From Novosphingobium endophyticum (lineage in GTDB: Bacteria > Pseudomonadota > Alphaproteobacteria > Sphingomonadales > Sphingomonadaceae): a DNA stretch of 64,000 bases. The DNA is taken from contig NZ_BMHK01000003.1 in the NCBI RefSeq assembly GCF_014640675.1, forward strand, positions 157,112-221,111, read 5' to 3'. This document shows, piece by piece, positions 18,726-27,327 of this stretch (the stretch's first letter is position 1; each line of letters opens with the position of its first letter). Under the pieces are notes generated by a model. The model saw only the letters and a list, made by a program, of their open reading frames with translations. It did no database searches and was not told where the DNA came from. Made by a program: the position numbers and the translations under genes.

Positions 18726-19637
18726 TCAGCCGAACAGGATCGTCGACAGCCTGCGCCGGATGGCCGAAACCCAAGGGTCCTCCAGTCCGACCGCCTCGAA
18801 TATCTGCAGCAGCTTGGCCCGTGCCGCGCCCTCGTTCCACTCCTTGTCCGCCTGGATCATGGCGAGCAGAGTATCGGCGGCGGCATCGCGCTCGCCCGCC
18901 GCGAAGGCGGCATTGGCGAAGGCAAGCTGCGCCTCCATGTCCGCGGGATTCGCGGCGGCAGCGGCGCGCAGCGCGGCCAGCTCGCTATCGTCGGGCTTGT
19001 CCCTGGCGAGTTGCAGGGCCGCGCGGGCGCGTTCGATCTGCGCATCTCCCGCCAGCTCCTGTGGAAGACCGCCAAGCACCTGCTCGGCTTCATCGAGACG
19101 CTCCGCCGAGACGAGGCTGCGGATCATCCCGGAAAGGGCCTCGGCATTGTCGGGCGCCATCTCGGCGATCTGCATGAAGATGCTCGCGGCGCGCTCCGCA
19201 TCGCCCCCGGCAAGCGCTTCCTCGCCCATCGCGAGCAGCGGCGCCAGATCCGCTTCCGGCTCGGTGCCCGCCGGCTGCACCGGCAGCTTCGCCAGAAGCT
19301 GGTCGAGCATTGTCTTGAGCTGCGATTCGGTGCGCGCGCTGGTCAGGTCGGCAACCGGTTGCCCCTGGAAGATCGCATAGACCGTGGGGATCGAGCGCAC
19401 CTGGAACTGCGAGGCGATGAACTGCTCTTCGTCGACGTTGATCTTCGCGAGAATCACACCCTTTTCCGCATAGTCCGCGGCGACTTTCTCGAGCACCGGC
19501 GTAAGTGCCTTGCAGGGCCCGCACCATTCGGCCCAGAAATCGAGAATCACCAACTGCGACATCGAGGGTTCGGCAACGGTCTGGCGGAACCGGTCGACTG
19601 CCTTCTGTTCGTCGATGTTGAGACCCATGCTGGCCAA
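18726..19637 (-). CDS. Thioredoxin-TPR co-chaperone (YbbN/CnoX type)
   Basis: A 303-residue cytoplasmic protein. A thioredoxin domain (residues 1-115) with the active site AEWCGPCKAL near residue 38 is followed by tandem TPR-like helices to the end. This is the YbbN/CnoX architecture, a chaperone that holds oxidised or unfolded proteins for DnaK/GroEL. Unlike E. coli YbbN, which lacks the second cysteine, this one keeps a full CGPC and may be redox-active. The start is probably TTG 19637 (GGGAG upstream); ATG 19628 is the alternative. Confidence 0.9.
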   Translation of the reverse strand: MASMGLNIDEQKAVDRFRQTVAEPSMSQLVILDFWAEWCGPCKALTPVLEKVAADYAEKGVILAKINVDEEQFIASQFQVRSIPTVYAIFQGQPVADLTSARTESQLKTMLDQLLAKLPVQPAGTEPEADLAPLLAMGEEALAGGDAERAASIFMQIAEMAPDNAEALSGMIRSLVSAERLDEAEQVLGGLPQELAGDAQIERARAALQLARDKPDDSELAALRAAAAANPADMEAQLAFANAAFAAGERDAAADTLLAMIQADKEWNEGAARAKLLQIFEAVGLEDPWVSAIRRRLSTILFG

Positions 19638-19770
19638 GATGCTTGCTCCCGAAAGTTGTCCGTAGCGGCATAGATCGGGATTTTTCGTGCGTTTGTGAAG
19701 GGTCTATACCGGCAAATACCGGTTTCCCGCCGGTTTGGCCGGAGCGCCCCAAAAACTTGTGATTTCCCTC

Positions 19771-19799
19771 TTGCAGCCCTTCCGAAGCACTGCTAGTGG
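19771..19799 (+). promoter_or_regulatory. Possible tRNA-Gly promoter
   Basis: TTGCAG and TAGTGG are separated by 17 bases and end 53 bp before the tRNA. Spacing suits a sigma-70 promoter but neither box is close to consensus. Confidence 0.3.
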
Positions 19800-19852
19800 C
19801 GCGCCTCCACCCCGGAGCCTGCCCGCAGACGCGACAGGCTTCGAACGCCAGA

Positions 19853-19927
19853 GCGGGCGTAGCTCAGGGGTAGAGCACAACCTTGCCAAGGTTGGGGTCG
19901 AGGGTTCGAATCCCTTCGCCCGCTCCA
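19853..19927 (+). tRNA. tRNA-Gly, anticodon GCC
   Basis: Seven-base acceptor arms (19853-19859 and 19917-19923) pair perfectly. The anticodon loop TTGCCAA gives anticodon GCC, the T-arm carries GGTTCGAATCC, and CCA is encoded. The 3' end of a tRNA is a common integration target, and the accessory cobalamin block starts just downstream, but I found no second copy of the tRNA 3' end. Confidence 0.97.
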
Positions 19928-20515
19928 GATTTTCCTCAAAAATCAATGAGAGGTTCGCCCTTCGGGCGAGGCGGTGTTGCGCCTTCATTCTGTGTCGCCA
20001 CCGTGTCGCCACGGGGATTCACCGTTCTCCCATCCCGAGACGGAGTCGCAGAACTCGGACTCGAACAGATGGTGGCTGGCCATCGCCGGAAAGCGGGCGT
20101 TGACCAGCCGGGCTTGGGGCTGGAGCGGATAGGCGCGGACGATGATGGCCTTGCCATACTACAGCTTCGTGTGCGCCGCCTTCCGATTGGTCTGCTTGCC
20201 GGCGATCATGGCCCAGCCCTCACTTTGAACTGAAACGCTTGGCCAGGCTGGAACACCCGCGGCACGAAAGTCCCGCGCCTGCCGGTCCGGGCATCGCGCT
20301 GGCGGTCGGCCTGCCAAGCCCGCACCGGGTCAGTCCTCGGCGGAAATCAACACACCGGCAGTTACTACAAGTCTCCGGGTGCGCCCGTTGAAAACATGGG
20401 TCTGATTCTGACCGTTGCTCCACCCGTAGGTAGAGCTGGTGGCCCGGTGAGTGGATCACCGCAACTGTGCACCATGAGCTCTTGGCATTTCCGCACACTT
20501 CGATTAGGCGGAGCC
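19928..20515. other. Gene-free stretch, possibly decayed sequence, at the edge of the accessory block
   Basis: No intact gene in 588 bp. On the minus strand a frame beginning at the ATG near 20212 has a GAGGG upstream. It runs for about 16 codons, meets a TAG, and then continues in frame for some 60 codons (KAIIVRAYPLQPQARLV and onward) to a TGA near 19990. This could be the remnant of a gene, but I do not recognise the family. No integrase motif is visible. Composition is mixed and unlike the flanking housekeeping genes. Confidence 0.4.
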
Positions 20516-20543
20516 GCAACGGTCGGGCTAGCCCGACCGTTGC
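20516..20543. repeat. Perfect 28-bp palindrome directly before the first riboswitch
   Basis: Two 14-base arms (20516-20529 and 20530-20543) are exactly complementary with no spacer. It ends one base before the riboswitch-copy homology begins. It could be a terminator insulating the riboswitch transcript, an operator, or a recombination junction. The second riboswitch has no equivalent. Confidence 0.6.
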
Positions 20544-20754
20544 TGATCGCGCCGGTGCCCCGCAAGGGCTTAATCGGGAATGCGGTGCGGGAGCTTGCTC
20601 CCAAATCCGCGGCTGTCCCTGCAACTGTAAGCGGATAGCGCGATGTACATCGCTCCTCTTCGAAGGGGCAGCCACTGGGCCGGACGCTAAATCATGCGAG
20701 GTCTGGGAAGGCGTGCATCAAGCTGTGACCCGCGAGCCAGGAGACCTGCCGGCG
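20544..20754 (+). promoter_or_regulatory. Cobalamin riboswitch 1, upstream of the TonB receptor operon
   Basis: The conserved cobalamin-aptamer elements appear in order: CGGTGCCCCGCAAGGG, AATCGGGAATGCGGTG, GCAACTGTAAGCGG, the GCCACTG segment, a CTGGGAAGG, and the terminal AGCCAGGAGACCTGCC B12 box. It ends about 185 bp before the receptor start. A conserved stem GTCGCTC/GAGCGAC (20759-20765 with 20810-20816) follows, also present after copy 2, and may be the expression platform. High adenosylcobalamin is expected to shut off the downstream receptor, PepSY and permease genes. Confidence 0.95.
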
Positions 20755-20939
20755 TCTGGTCGCTCTTGCCTTGGTCCAGGGGATGGCCGCGGCACGGTGA
20801 ACTCCGTCTGAGCGACGAACGAGCGGCTGGGGCCGCATCGGAGACGTGCGTCGGTCGCCCATGGCGTCCGGCCGCCGCGCGTGTCGCCCGTTCGCGCGGG
20901 TTTGCCCCGGCCACGTCGCAAGACGCCGGGGTACTATTC

Positions 20940-23081
20940 GTGATCAAGACCATCCTTACCAGCAGTGCGCTTGCCGCACTTGTTTTGCCGACTCTCGGCT
21001 ATGCCGAAGATGCGTCCGAGGCAGCCGACAGGTCCGATATCCTGGTGCTCGGCACCCGCACCGATGAGGCCGAAGTGCCCACGCAAACAGGTAGCCGCCT
21101 CGGCCTCACCATTCTGGAGACGCCCGCCAGTGTCGAAACCCTTGCCGGTGACGTAATCCGTGCGCGCGGCGACCTCTCGATCGTCGATGCCGTCACACGG
21201 GCAACGGGTATCAGTTCTGTCGCCAATCCCGGCAACGGCGGCACCGGCCTTGCCGCACGAGGCTTCAGCGGACAGGGCTCCGTGATGCAGCTTTATGACG
21301 GTGTGCGCCTATATCCGGGCGCAGGCACCGTCACCTTCCCAACCGATCCCTGGACGGTGGAGCGTATCGAAGTGCTGCGCGGCCCGGCCTCGGTACTCTA
21401 TGGTCAGGGTGCGATCGGCGGCGCGGTCAACGTCATTTCCAAGAAGCCGAACAGCGACCGCACCGAGTTCGAGGCGGAAGCGGGATATGGTTCGCAGAAC
21501 AGCTGGCGCATCGCGGCAGGTCTGGGCGGCCCGGTGAACGAACTGATCGCCTACCGCTTGGATATCAGCCGCACACAATCGGATGGCTGGGTCGATCGCG
21601 GAAACTCGGAAGGGATGGCGATCTCAAGTTCCGTACAACTGCGCCCCACCGATACGCTGACCCTGACGTTATCAAACGATTACAGCGACCAGAAGCCGAT
21701 GCGCTATTTCGGAACGCCGCTAATCGACGGCGAGCTGGACGAACGCAACAAGCGCCGGAACTACAATGTCACCGACGCGCTGATGCGCTTCAAGGACAAC
21801 CGGACGACCCTCCGGGCGGAGTGGGCGCCGAGCGATTCCGTCCGTGTTCGCGGCACCGCCTACCGCCTGACCACGCATCGCAAGTGGCGCAATCTGGAGA
21901 GCTATTTCTGGAATGGCGCCACGGGGAAGATCGACCGGTTCGATTTTTTCGGAATCGATCACGATCAGACGCAGATCGGCGCGCAGACCGATGTGACACT
22001 CCGCAGCTACTGGGGCGGTGTGAAGAACGAATTGCTGGTCGGCTTCGACGTCAACGGCATCAAGTTCAGGCATTCGAACGACTTCGATTCCGATCCGCCG
22101 CCGCCCGGTTTCTCAGAGCCGGTCGATCCCTACAGCTTCGGTCCGGGCCTCTATTACAATACGTTCGGCGTGCGCCCCCAATATCGCACCCAGACCCGTC
22201 AATATTCGCTCTTTGCCGAGGATCGCCTGACGATCAGCGATCAATTGTCGGTATCCGCTGGGATCAATTTCGATCATGCCAATGTGAAGCGCTATGTCAC
22301 GAGCCATGGCGCCGGCGGCTCGACGACCGAGGCGTTGCGGCTCGACAAGACCTTGCACAACGTCACCTGGCGGGTGGGAGCGGTCTACCAGCCTGCTCCG
22401 GCCATCTCGATCTATGGCCAATATGCCACCGCGGTCGATCCGCTGGGCTCCTTGATCACCTTCTCCGTCGGCCAGGCGGCATTCAAGAACACCACTGGCG
22501 ATCAGGTCGAAGCAGGCGTCAAGGCCAGGTTCCTCGGCGGGCGCGGGCTGGCAACCATCGCCGCCTACCGGATCGTCAAAAAGAACCTTCTCGCGACGGT
22601 TCCCGGCAGCCTTCCGCCGAGGCAGGATCAGGTGGGCCAGCGTTCGGCGAAGGGACTGGAGGCGTCGTTGACGCTGGACCTTGCTGGCGGTTTCGGGATC
22701 GAGGCGAACGGCACGGTACTTGACGCGCGATTCGATCAGTTCCTGACCGGAGGCACGTCGTTCAATGGCAAAACGCCGCCCAAGGTGCCGGAGGCCGCCG
22801 CCAATCTGTGGCTACGTTACGACGTGACGGCGCGTTTCCAGACGCGCCTGGGCCTGCGCTATGTCGGCAAGACCTGGTCCGACAACGCCAACCAGTTCCG
22901 GGTGCCCGGCTACGCAGTGGTGGATGGCGGCATCTCGTTCGCGATGACGAAGAATGTCGCGGCCAACCTGCGGGTCTACAATCTGTTCGACAAGGCCTAC
23001 GCGACCACCACCTACAATGACGAACAATGGCTGCTCGGGCGGCCACGCTCGATCGACGTTTCGGTCAGCGCGCGGTTCTGA
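20940..23081 (+). CDS. TonB-dependent receptor, siderophore-receptor subfamily, under B12 control
   Basis: A 713-residue outer-membrane gated channel. The GTG start gives a clean signal peptide (VIKTILTSSALAALVLP, then AEDA). The plug domain contains ETPASVETLAGDVI and IEVLRGPASVLYGQGAIGGAVN. The barrel ends in a typical aromatic terminus (VSVSARF). The plug resembles FhuE/FpvA-type siderophore receptors more than BtuB. Given the cobalamin riboswitch and the NiCoT permease two genes on, I infer a ligand that is a cobalt chelate or a corrinoid rather than a ferric siderophore. The longer open frame upstream runs through the riboswitch and is not used. Confidence 0.9.
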   Translation: MIKTILTSSALAALVLPTLGYAEDASEAADRSDILVLGTRTDEAEVPTQTGSRLGLTILETPASVETLAGDVIRARGDLSIVDAVTRATGISSVANPGNGGTGLAARGFSGQGSVMQLYDGVRLYPGAGTVTFPTDPWTVERIEVLRGPASVLYGQGAIGGAVNVISKKPNSDRTEFEAEAGYGSQNSWRIAAGLGGPVNELIAYRLDISRTQSDGWVDRGNSEGMAISSSVQLRPTDTLTLTLSNDYSDQKPMRYFGTPLIDGELDERNKRRNYNVTDALMRFKDNRTTLRAEWAPSDSVRVRGTAYRLTTHRKWRNLESYFWNGATGKIDRFDFFGIDHDQTQIGAQTDVTLRSYWGGVKNELLVGFDVNGIKFRHSNDFDSDPPPPGFSEPVDPYSFGPGLYYNTFGVRPQYRTQTRQYSLFAEDRLTISDQLSVSAGINFDHANVKRYVTSHGAGGSTTEALRLDKTLHNVTWRVGAVYQPAPAISIYGQYATAVDPLGSLITFSVGQAAFKNTTGDQVEAGVKARFLGGRGLATIAAYRIVKKNLLATVPGSLPPRQDQVGQRSAKGLEASLTLDLAGGFGIEANGTVLDARFDQFLTGGTSFNGKTPPKVPEAAANLWLRYDVTARFQTRLGLRYVGKTWSDNANQFRVPGYAVVDGGISFAMTKNVAANLRVYNLFDKAYATTTYNDEQWLLGRPRSIDVSVSARF

Positions 23082-23083
23082 CA

Positions 23084-24643
23084 ATGCACGGCGTCACGAT
23101 TGCGATGACGATGTCACGCCCGCGCCGGCAGGGTAGCATGCTGCGCGGGCTGCTTGCGCTGCACCGGTGGATGGGCGTCATCATCGGCGTTGTGATGACG
23201 CTCTGGTGCCTCACCGGGTTCGTGATGCTTTACGTCGATTATCCCAGGATGCTGCCGGCCGAGCAGTTGCGGGGTCTGTCTCCCCTGCGTGTGCCGGTCG
23301 GCAGCAGTCTGGCGGTGATTCCTCTGAGGTCCGATGCCGCGTTGGCCTCGGCCCGGCTGGAAATGGTCGCGGGCAAACCCGTGCTGCGGGTCGTGCCTAA
23401 AAAGGGGGATGGCCGCGCGATCTCACAGATGCGCGCCTCGCCGCAGAGCTACGATCTCGAGTCTGGCGCCCCGCTGGCGCCGTTTTCCCGCGAAGGCCTC
23501 GCCAAGGTCGGCCTGGAATTCGGGCGCAACTTCGGGATTGATGGAGCTGTGGCGGCAATAACGCCGATTTCCGTCGATCAATGGACCGTCCAGGCCTTTC
23601 GCGCCAACCGGCCGCTTTACCGGGTCGATTATGACGACGCTGCGGGATCGACGGCCTATATCGCTGGGCTGACCGGCGAAGTCGTTCAGGAAACGACCCG
23701 TTTCGAGCGCTTCTGGGGTTGGCTGGGCGCCGTGCCACACTGGCTTTATCCGACCATGCTGCGCCAGAACCCCGCCGCCTGGAGCCAGGTCGTCATCTGG
23801 ACGTCGCTCATCGGCTGCTTCCTGACCGTAACCGGGATCTGGATCGGCATTTGCCGATTAAGACGGAGCGCGGATGGAACGATCGGTTCGCCTTATCGCG
23901 GCCTGTGGTGGTGGCATCATATGGCAGGACTGATCTTTGGCCTGCTCACACTCACCTGGGTCGGGAGCGGCCTGTTCTCGATGAGTCCCTGGGGATTGTT
24001 CGACAGCGACGCCGGCCGCATCGAGCGTCAGCGCCTAGCGGGGCCGCTGCACTGGGCTGACGTGCAAGGCGCGCTGGCCAATATGCACCAGCTCCCCAGC
24101 GATACCGTCCGTGTGGAAAGCGCGCCGCTCGGAGGCAGAATGGCGCTTGTCGCTGTTACCGCCGATGGGGGCATGGTGCGAATGAACCGTTCGGGCAGGC
24201 CCGCGATCCTGACCAGAGCGGAAGTCGCGGCAGCATTGCACGGGGGCCCTCGCGTCGCGTCGCTTGTCCTGCTGTCCGAGGGCGACAGCTATTACTACGC
24301 ACACAAAGGGCCGGTGCGATTGCCCGTGTGGCGCGCTGTGCTGGCCGATCCTCAAGTCACGCGCCTCTATATCGACGCGGTATCCGGCGCCTTGCTGCGT
24401 GCGGTGGATGGCACGGGACGCGCCGAGCGCTGGTTGTGGAATGCGCCGCACAGCTTCGATGTGCCCGGCCTGCGCCAGGGGCCTTTGCGGCACATCATCA
24501 TCCTGCCCTTGCTAGCGGTTGTCACGCTGGTCTGCGCGACCGGAGCCTGGATGGGCATGCGCAAGCTTGGCCGCGACATGCGGCGTATCCGGCGGTGGAT
24601 GCGTCGCCATCCTTTTTTCCTTCGCTCACGGAGTCTGTCATGA
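23084..24643 (+). CDS. PepSY-associated inner-membrane protein (reductase-like)
   Basis: A 519-residue protein with four main transmembrane segments. LHRWMGVIIGVVMTLWCLTGF comes after the N-terminus, a segment near residue 245 follows a periplasmic PepSY-like region, WWHHMAGLIFGLLTL comes next, and RHIIILPLLAVVTLV lies near the C-terminus. Histidines at the helix ends match the heme-ligand positions of siderophore reductases such as FoxB/PiuB. It starts 2 bp after the receptor stop; a second start at 23138 with a better ribosome-binding site is possible. I infer a metal-chelate reductase or periplasmic step between receptor and permease. Confidence 0.85.
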   Translation: MHGVTIAMTMSRPRRQGSMLRGLLALHRWMGVIIGVVMTLWCLTGFVMLYVDYPRMLPAEQLRGLSPLRVPVGSSLAVIPLRSDAALASARLEMVAGKPVLRVVPKKGDGRAISQMRASPQSYDLESGAPLAPFSREGLAKVGLEFGRNFGIDGAVAAITPISVDQWTVQAFRANRPLYRVDYDDAAGSTAYIAGLTGEVVQETTRFERFWGWLGAVPHWLYPTMLRQNPAAWSQVVIWTSLIGCFLTVTGIWIGICRLRRSADGTIGSPYRGLWWWHHMAGLIFGLLTLTWVGSGLFSMSPWGLFDSDAGRIERQRLAGPLHWADVQGALANMHQLPSDTVRVESAPLGGRMALVAVTADGGMVRMNRSGRPAILTRAEVAAALHGGPRVASLVLLSEGDSYYYAHKGPVRLPVWRAVLADPQVTRLYIDAVSGALLRAVDGTGRAERWLWNAPHSFDVPGLRQGPLRHIIILPLLAVVTLVCATGAWMGMRKLGRDMRRIRRWMRRHPFFLRSRSLS

Positions 24644-25686
24644 TCCCATTTGCCGCATCGGCTTCCCGATCTTTGCGCCGACGGATCGGTCTCTTGTCCG
24701 CTGGATTGGTCGCTGCAAACATTGCCGTGTGGATCTGGGCGTTCAGCCTGCTTCACGACCAGCCATTGATGCTGGGCACTGCTTTGCTCGCCTGGGGTCT
24801 TGGTCTGCGTCACGCGGTCGATGCCGATCATATTGCAGCTATCGACAATGTAACCCGCAAGCTGATGCAGGATGGGAAGCGGCCCATCGCCGTGGGTTTC
24901 TGGTTCGCGGTCGGACATTCGTCGATCGTCATGGTCGCCGCGGTCGCAATCGCGCTCGCTGCAAGCGCGCTTGCGCAATTCGAATCGTTCAAACACATCG
25001 GTGGCGTTATCGCGACGACTGTCTCCGCACTGTTCCTGTTCACGATTGCGGCGATGAACCTCGTGATCCTCAGGTCCGTGTGGAAGACGTTCGCGCATGT
25101 CCGCGCGGGCGGCGACTACGTCGATGAAGATCTTGACCTGCTGCTGGGCTCGCGCGGACTGCTCTCCAGGCTGTTCAGGCCGATATTTCGTCTCGTGAAC
25201 AAGAGCTGGCATATGGCCCCGCTGGGTTTCCTGTTCGGCCTCGGCTTCGACACGGCGACGGAAGTCGCCATTCTCGGTCTGTCCGCCAGCCAGGCCGCGA
25301 ACGGGCTATCGATCGAAACGATCCTTGTCCTGCCGATGCTGTTTGCCGTCGGTATGGCCCTGGTCGATACGGCCGACGGGGTGGTGATGCTGGGCGCATA
25401 TGAATGGGCTTTCGTGAAGCCCATCCGCAAACTCTATTACAATATCACGATCACCCTGATTTCGGCTGTCGTGGCCATCGTCATTGGCGGGATCGAAACA
25501 CTCGCGCTAATCGGCGACAAGCTTGGCCTTACCGGTACGCCGTGGCGGGTCGCCGCTGAACTGGGTGAGAATTTCAACAACCTCGGCTTCGCTATCATCG
25601 GACTTTTCATATTCTGTTGGCTGGCAAGTTTTGCGATCTACCGCTGGAAGCGTTTCGATGAAATCGAGGTCTCGGTCGTTACCTGA
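24640..25686 (+). CDS. NiCoT family nickel/cobalt permease
   Basis: A 348-residue inner-membrane transporter with about eight helices. The NiCoT signature in helix II reads RHAVDADHI (residues 57-65) and supplies the His/Asp metal ligands. Other family blocks are FAVGHSSIVM, LGFDTATEVAIL and GMALVDTADGV. It overlaps the PepSY gene by ATGA. The riboswitch and adjacency to cob genes point to cobalt as the physiological substrate, since NiCoT proteins transport Ni, Co or both. Confidence 0.93.
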   Translation: MIPFAASASRSLRRRIGLLSAGLVAANIAVWIWAFSLLHDQPLMLGTALLAWGLGLRHAVDADHIAAIDNVTRKLMQDGKRPIAVGFWFAVGHSSIVMVAAVAIALAASALAQFESFKHIGGVIATTVSALFLFTIAAMNLVILRSVWKTFAHVRAGGDYVDEDLDLLLGSRGLLSRLFRPIFRLVNKSWHMAPLGFLFGLGFDTATEVAILGLSASQAANGLSIETILVLPMLFAVGMALVDTADGVVMLGAYEWAFVKPIRKLYYNITITLISAVVAIVIGGIETLALIGDKLGLTGTPWRVAAELGENFNNLGFAIIGLFIFCWLASFAIYRWKRFDEIEVSVVT

Positions 25687-25879
25687 CCGGTCGCGCCTGT
25701 CAGCCAACGACAGGGCAAGGAAACGCTCGGCATCACGTCCCGCGAGCGAATACGTTGGGGCCAGGACGGCCGCTTGGCCAAATCGTGACGTGAAGAGAAT
25801 CAAGCGACAACATCAATTGGCTTGTCTTCCGTTTTCGTCTAGGGCGCCCGGTGAAGGAACGGGGGAACCCGCCCTTCGA

Positions 25880-26084
25880 TGATCGCGCCGGTGCCCCGCA
25901 AGGGGCTTAATCGGGAATGCGGTGCGGGAGCTTGCTCCCAAATCCGCGGCTGTCCCTGCAACTGTAAGCGGATAGCGCGATGCACATGCTCCTGAACGCA
26001 GGGGCAGCCACTGGACAGCGCATCGGCGCAAGTCTGGGAAGGCGTGCATCAAGCTGTGACCCGCGAGCCAGGAGACCTGCCGGC
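25880..26084 (+). promoter_or_regulatory. Cobalamin riboswitch 2, upstream of the cobW-cobN operon
   Basis: It has the same conserved elements in the same order as riboswitch 1, including GCCACTG and the terminal GAGCCAGGAGACCTGCC. The first ~110 bases are the same as copy 1 apart from one extra G, and the last 54 bases are identical. Only the peripheral segment around 25983-26030 differs. The downstream GTCGCTC/GAGCGAC stem is conserved too (26091-26097 with 26142-26148). It sits about 200 bp from cobW and should repress the whole biosynthetic operon when cobalamin is plentiful. Confidence 0.96.
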
Positions 26085-26280
26085 GCACCGGTCGCTCTTG
26101 CCTGATCCAGGGGATGATCACGGCACGGTAACTCTCCGTCTGAGCGACGAAGCTGTGTGGCTGGGGCTGCACGGTCGCGTGGTAACGGGTGCTTTCGGCG
26201 CGCCCGCCCGTCGTCGCGCGGCGACCGGACATGTCCGGCAAGCCCCGCTGTGTCTCGCTCCGGCGCGCGGGGGAATTGCC

Positions 26281-27318
26281 ATGTCCGACCTGTCCAAGGT
26301 ACCGGTCACGATCATTACCGGCTTTCTGGGCGCCGGGAAAACCACGCTCATCAGCCATCTGATCCGCAATGCCGACGGTCGCAGGCTGGCGGTGGTGGTC
26401 AATGAATTCGGCACGCTGGGGGTGGATGGCGACATTCTGCAATCCTGCGCCATTCCCGGTTGCCCGGCGGAAAACATGGTCGAGCTGGCCAATGGCTGCA
26501 TCTGCTGCACCGTGGCGGACGATTTCATCCCCACGGTCGAGAAGCTGCTCGCACTCGACCCGCGCCCGGATCACATCCTGATCGAGACATCGGGCCTGGC
26601 GCTTCCCAAGCCGCTGCTCAAGGCGTTCGACTGGCCTGCGATCCGCAGCCGGATCACGGTGGACGGCGTCCTGGCGCTGGCCGATGCCGAGGCCGTTGCG
26701 GCAGGACGGTTCGCACCTGACGTGGCCGCGCTCGATGCGCAGCGCGCTACCGATCCGAACATCGACCATGAAACGCCGCTGTCGGAGGTGTTCGAGGATC
26801 AACTCGCCTGCGCCGATATGATTCTGCTCACCAAGGTCGATCTGGCCGGCCCCGAGGGCGTCGCCGCCGCGCGCGCCATCATCTCGGCTGAAGCGCCGCG
26901 CTCTGTGCCGGTCATCGAACTCACCGAAGGCGTGGTCGATCCGCAGATCATCCTGGGCCTTGATGCCGCTGCCGAGGACGACATCGCAGCCCGCCCATCA
27001 CACCATGATGGTGATGACGATCACGAGCATGACGATTTCAACAGCACCGTCATCGAATGGGACGAGATCGCCGACCCCGCAGCCCTTGTCGCGCGGATCG
27101 AAACGCTGGCCGGCGATCACAATATTCTGCGCGTGAAAGGCTATGCCGCCGTTGCCGGCAAGCCGATGCGGCTGCTGGTGCAGGCGGTGGGTGCGCGGGT
27201 GCGCCACCAGTACGACCGCCCGTGGCGCCCTGACGAGGCGCGGCGCACCACGCTCGTCGCCATCGCCGAGCACGATCATATCGATGTCGACGCCATTCGC
27301 GCGGTGCTGCTGGGCTAG
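26281..27318 (+). CDS. cobW: CobW-type GTPase metallochaperone
   Basis: A 345-residue COG0523 GTPase thought to deliver cobalt to the CobNST chelatase. Residues 14-22 are the Walker A GFLGAGKTT. The metal site GCICC lies at 72-76 and the G4-like LTKVD lies near residue 180. A histidine/aspartate-rich stretch (HHDGDDDHEHDD, about residues 240-251) may bind metal. The ATG at 26281 has a GGGGGA ribosome-binding site; the frame continuing upstream into the riboswitch is not coding. First gene of the biosynthetic operon, directly before cobN. Confidence 0.95.
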   Translation: MSDLSKVPVTIITGFLGAGKTTLISHLIRNADGRRLAVVVNEFGTLGVDGDILQSCAIPGCPAENMVELANGCICCTVADDFIPTVEKLLALDPRPDHILIETSGLALPKPLLKAFDWPAIRSRITVDGVLALADAEAVAAGRFAPDVAALDAQRATDPNIDHETPLSEVFEDQLACADMILLTKVDLAGPEGVAAARAIISAEAPRSVPVIELTEGVVDPQIILGLDAAAEDDIAARPSHHDGDDDHEHDDFNSTVIEWDEIADPAALVARIETLAGDHNILRVKGYAAVAGKPMRLLVQAVGARVRHQYDRPWRPDEARRTTLVAIAEHDHIDVDAIRAVLLG

Positions 27319-27327
27319 GCGCGCGCC

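Noticed and set aside
18111..19673. A 520-codon plus-strand frame
   Set aside because: It is antisense to the LON-domain and thioredoxin-TPR genes and has no recognisable domain.
20694..20939. N-terminal extension of the TonB receptor into the riboswitch
   Set aside because: The extension has no signal-peptide logic and overlaps the conserved aptamer; the GTG at 20940 opens directly into a normal signal peptide.
20940..23081. Calling the receptor BtuB
   Set aside because: The plug and barrel segments look like siderophore receptors, and no BtuCDF genes are nearby; B12 control alone does not prove the ligand.
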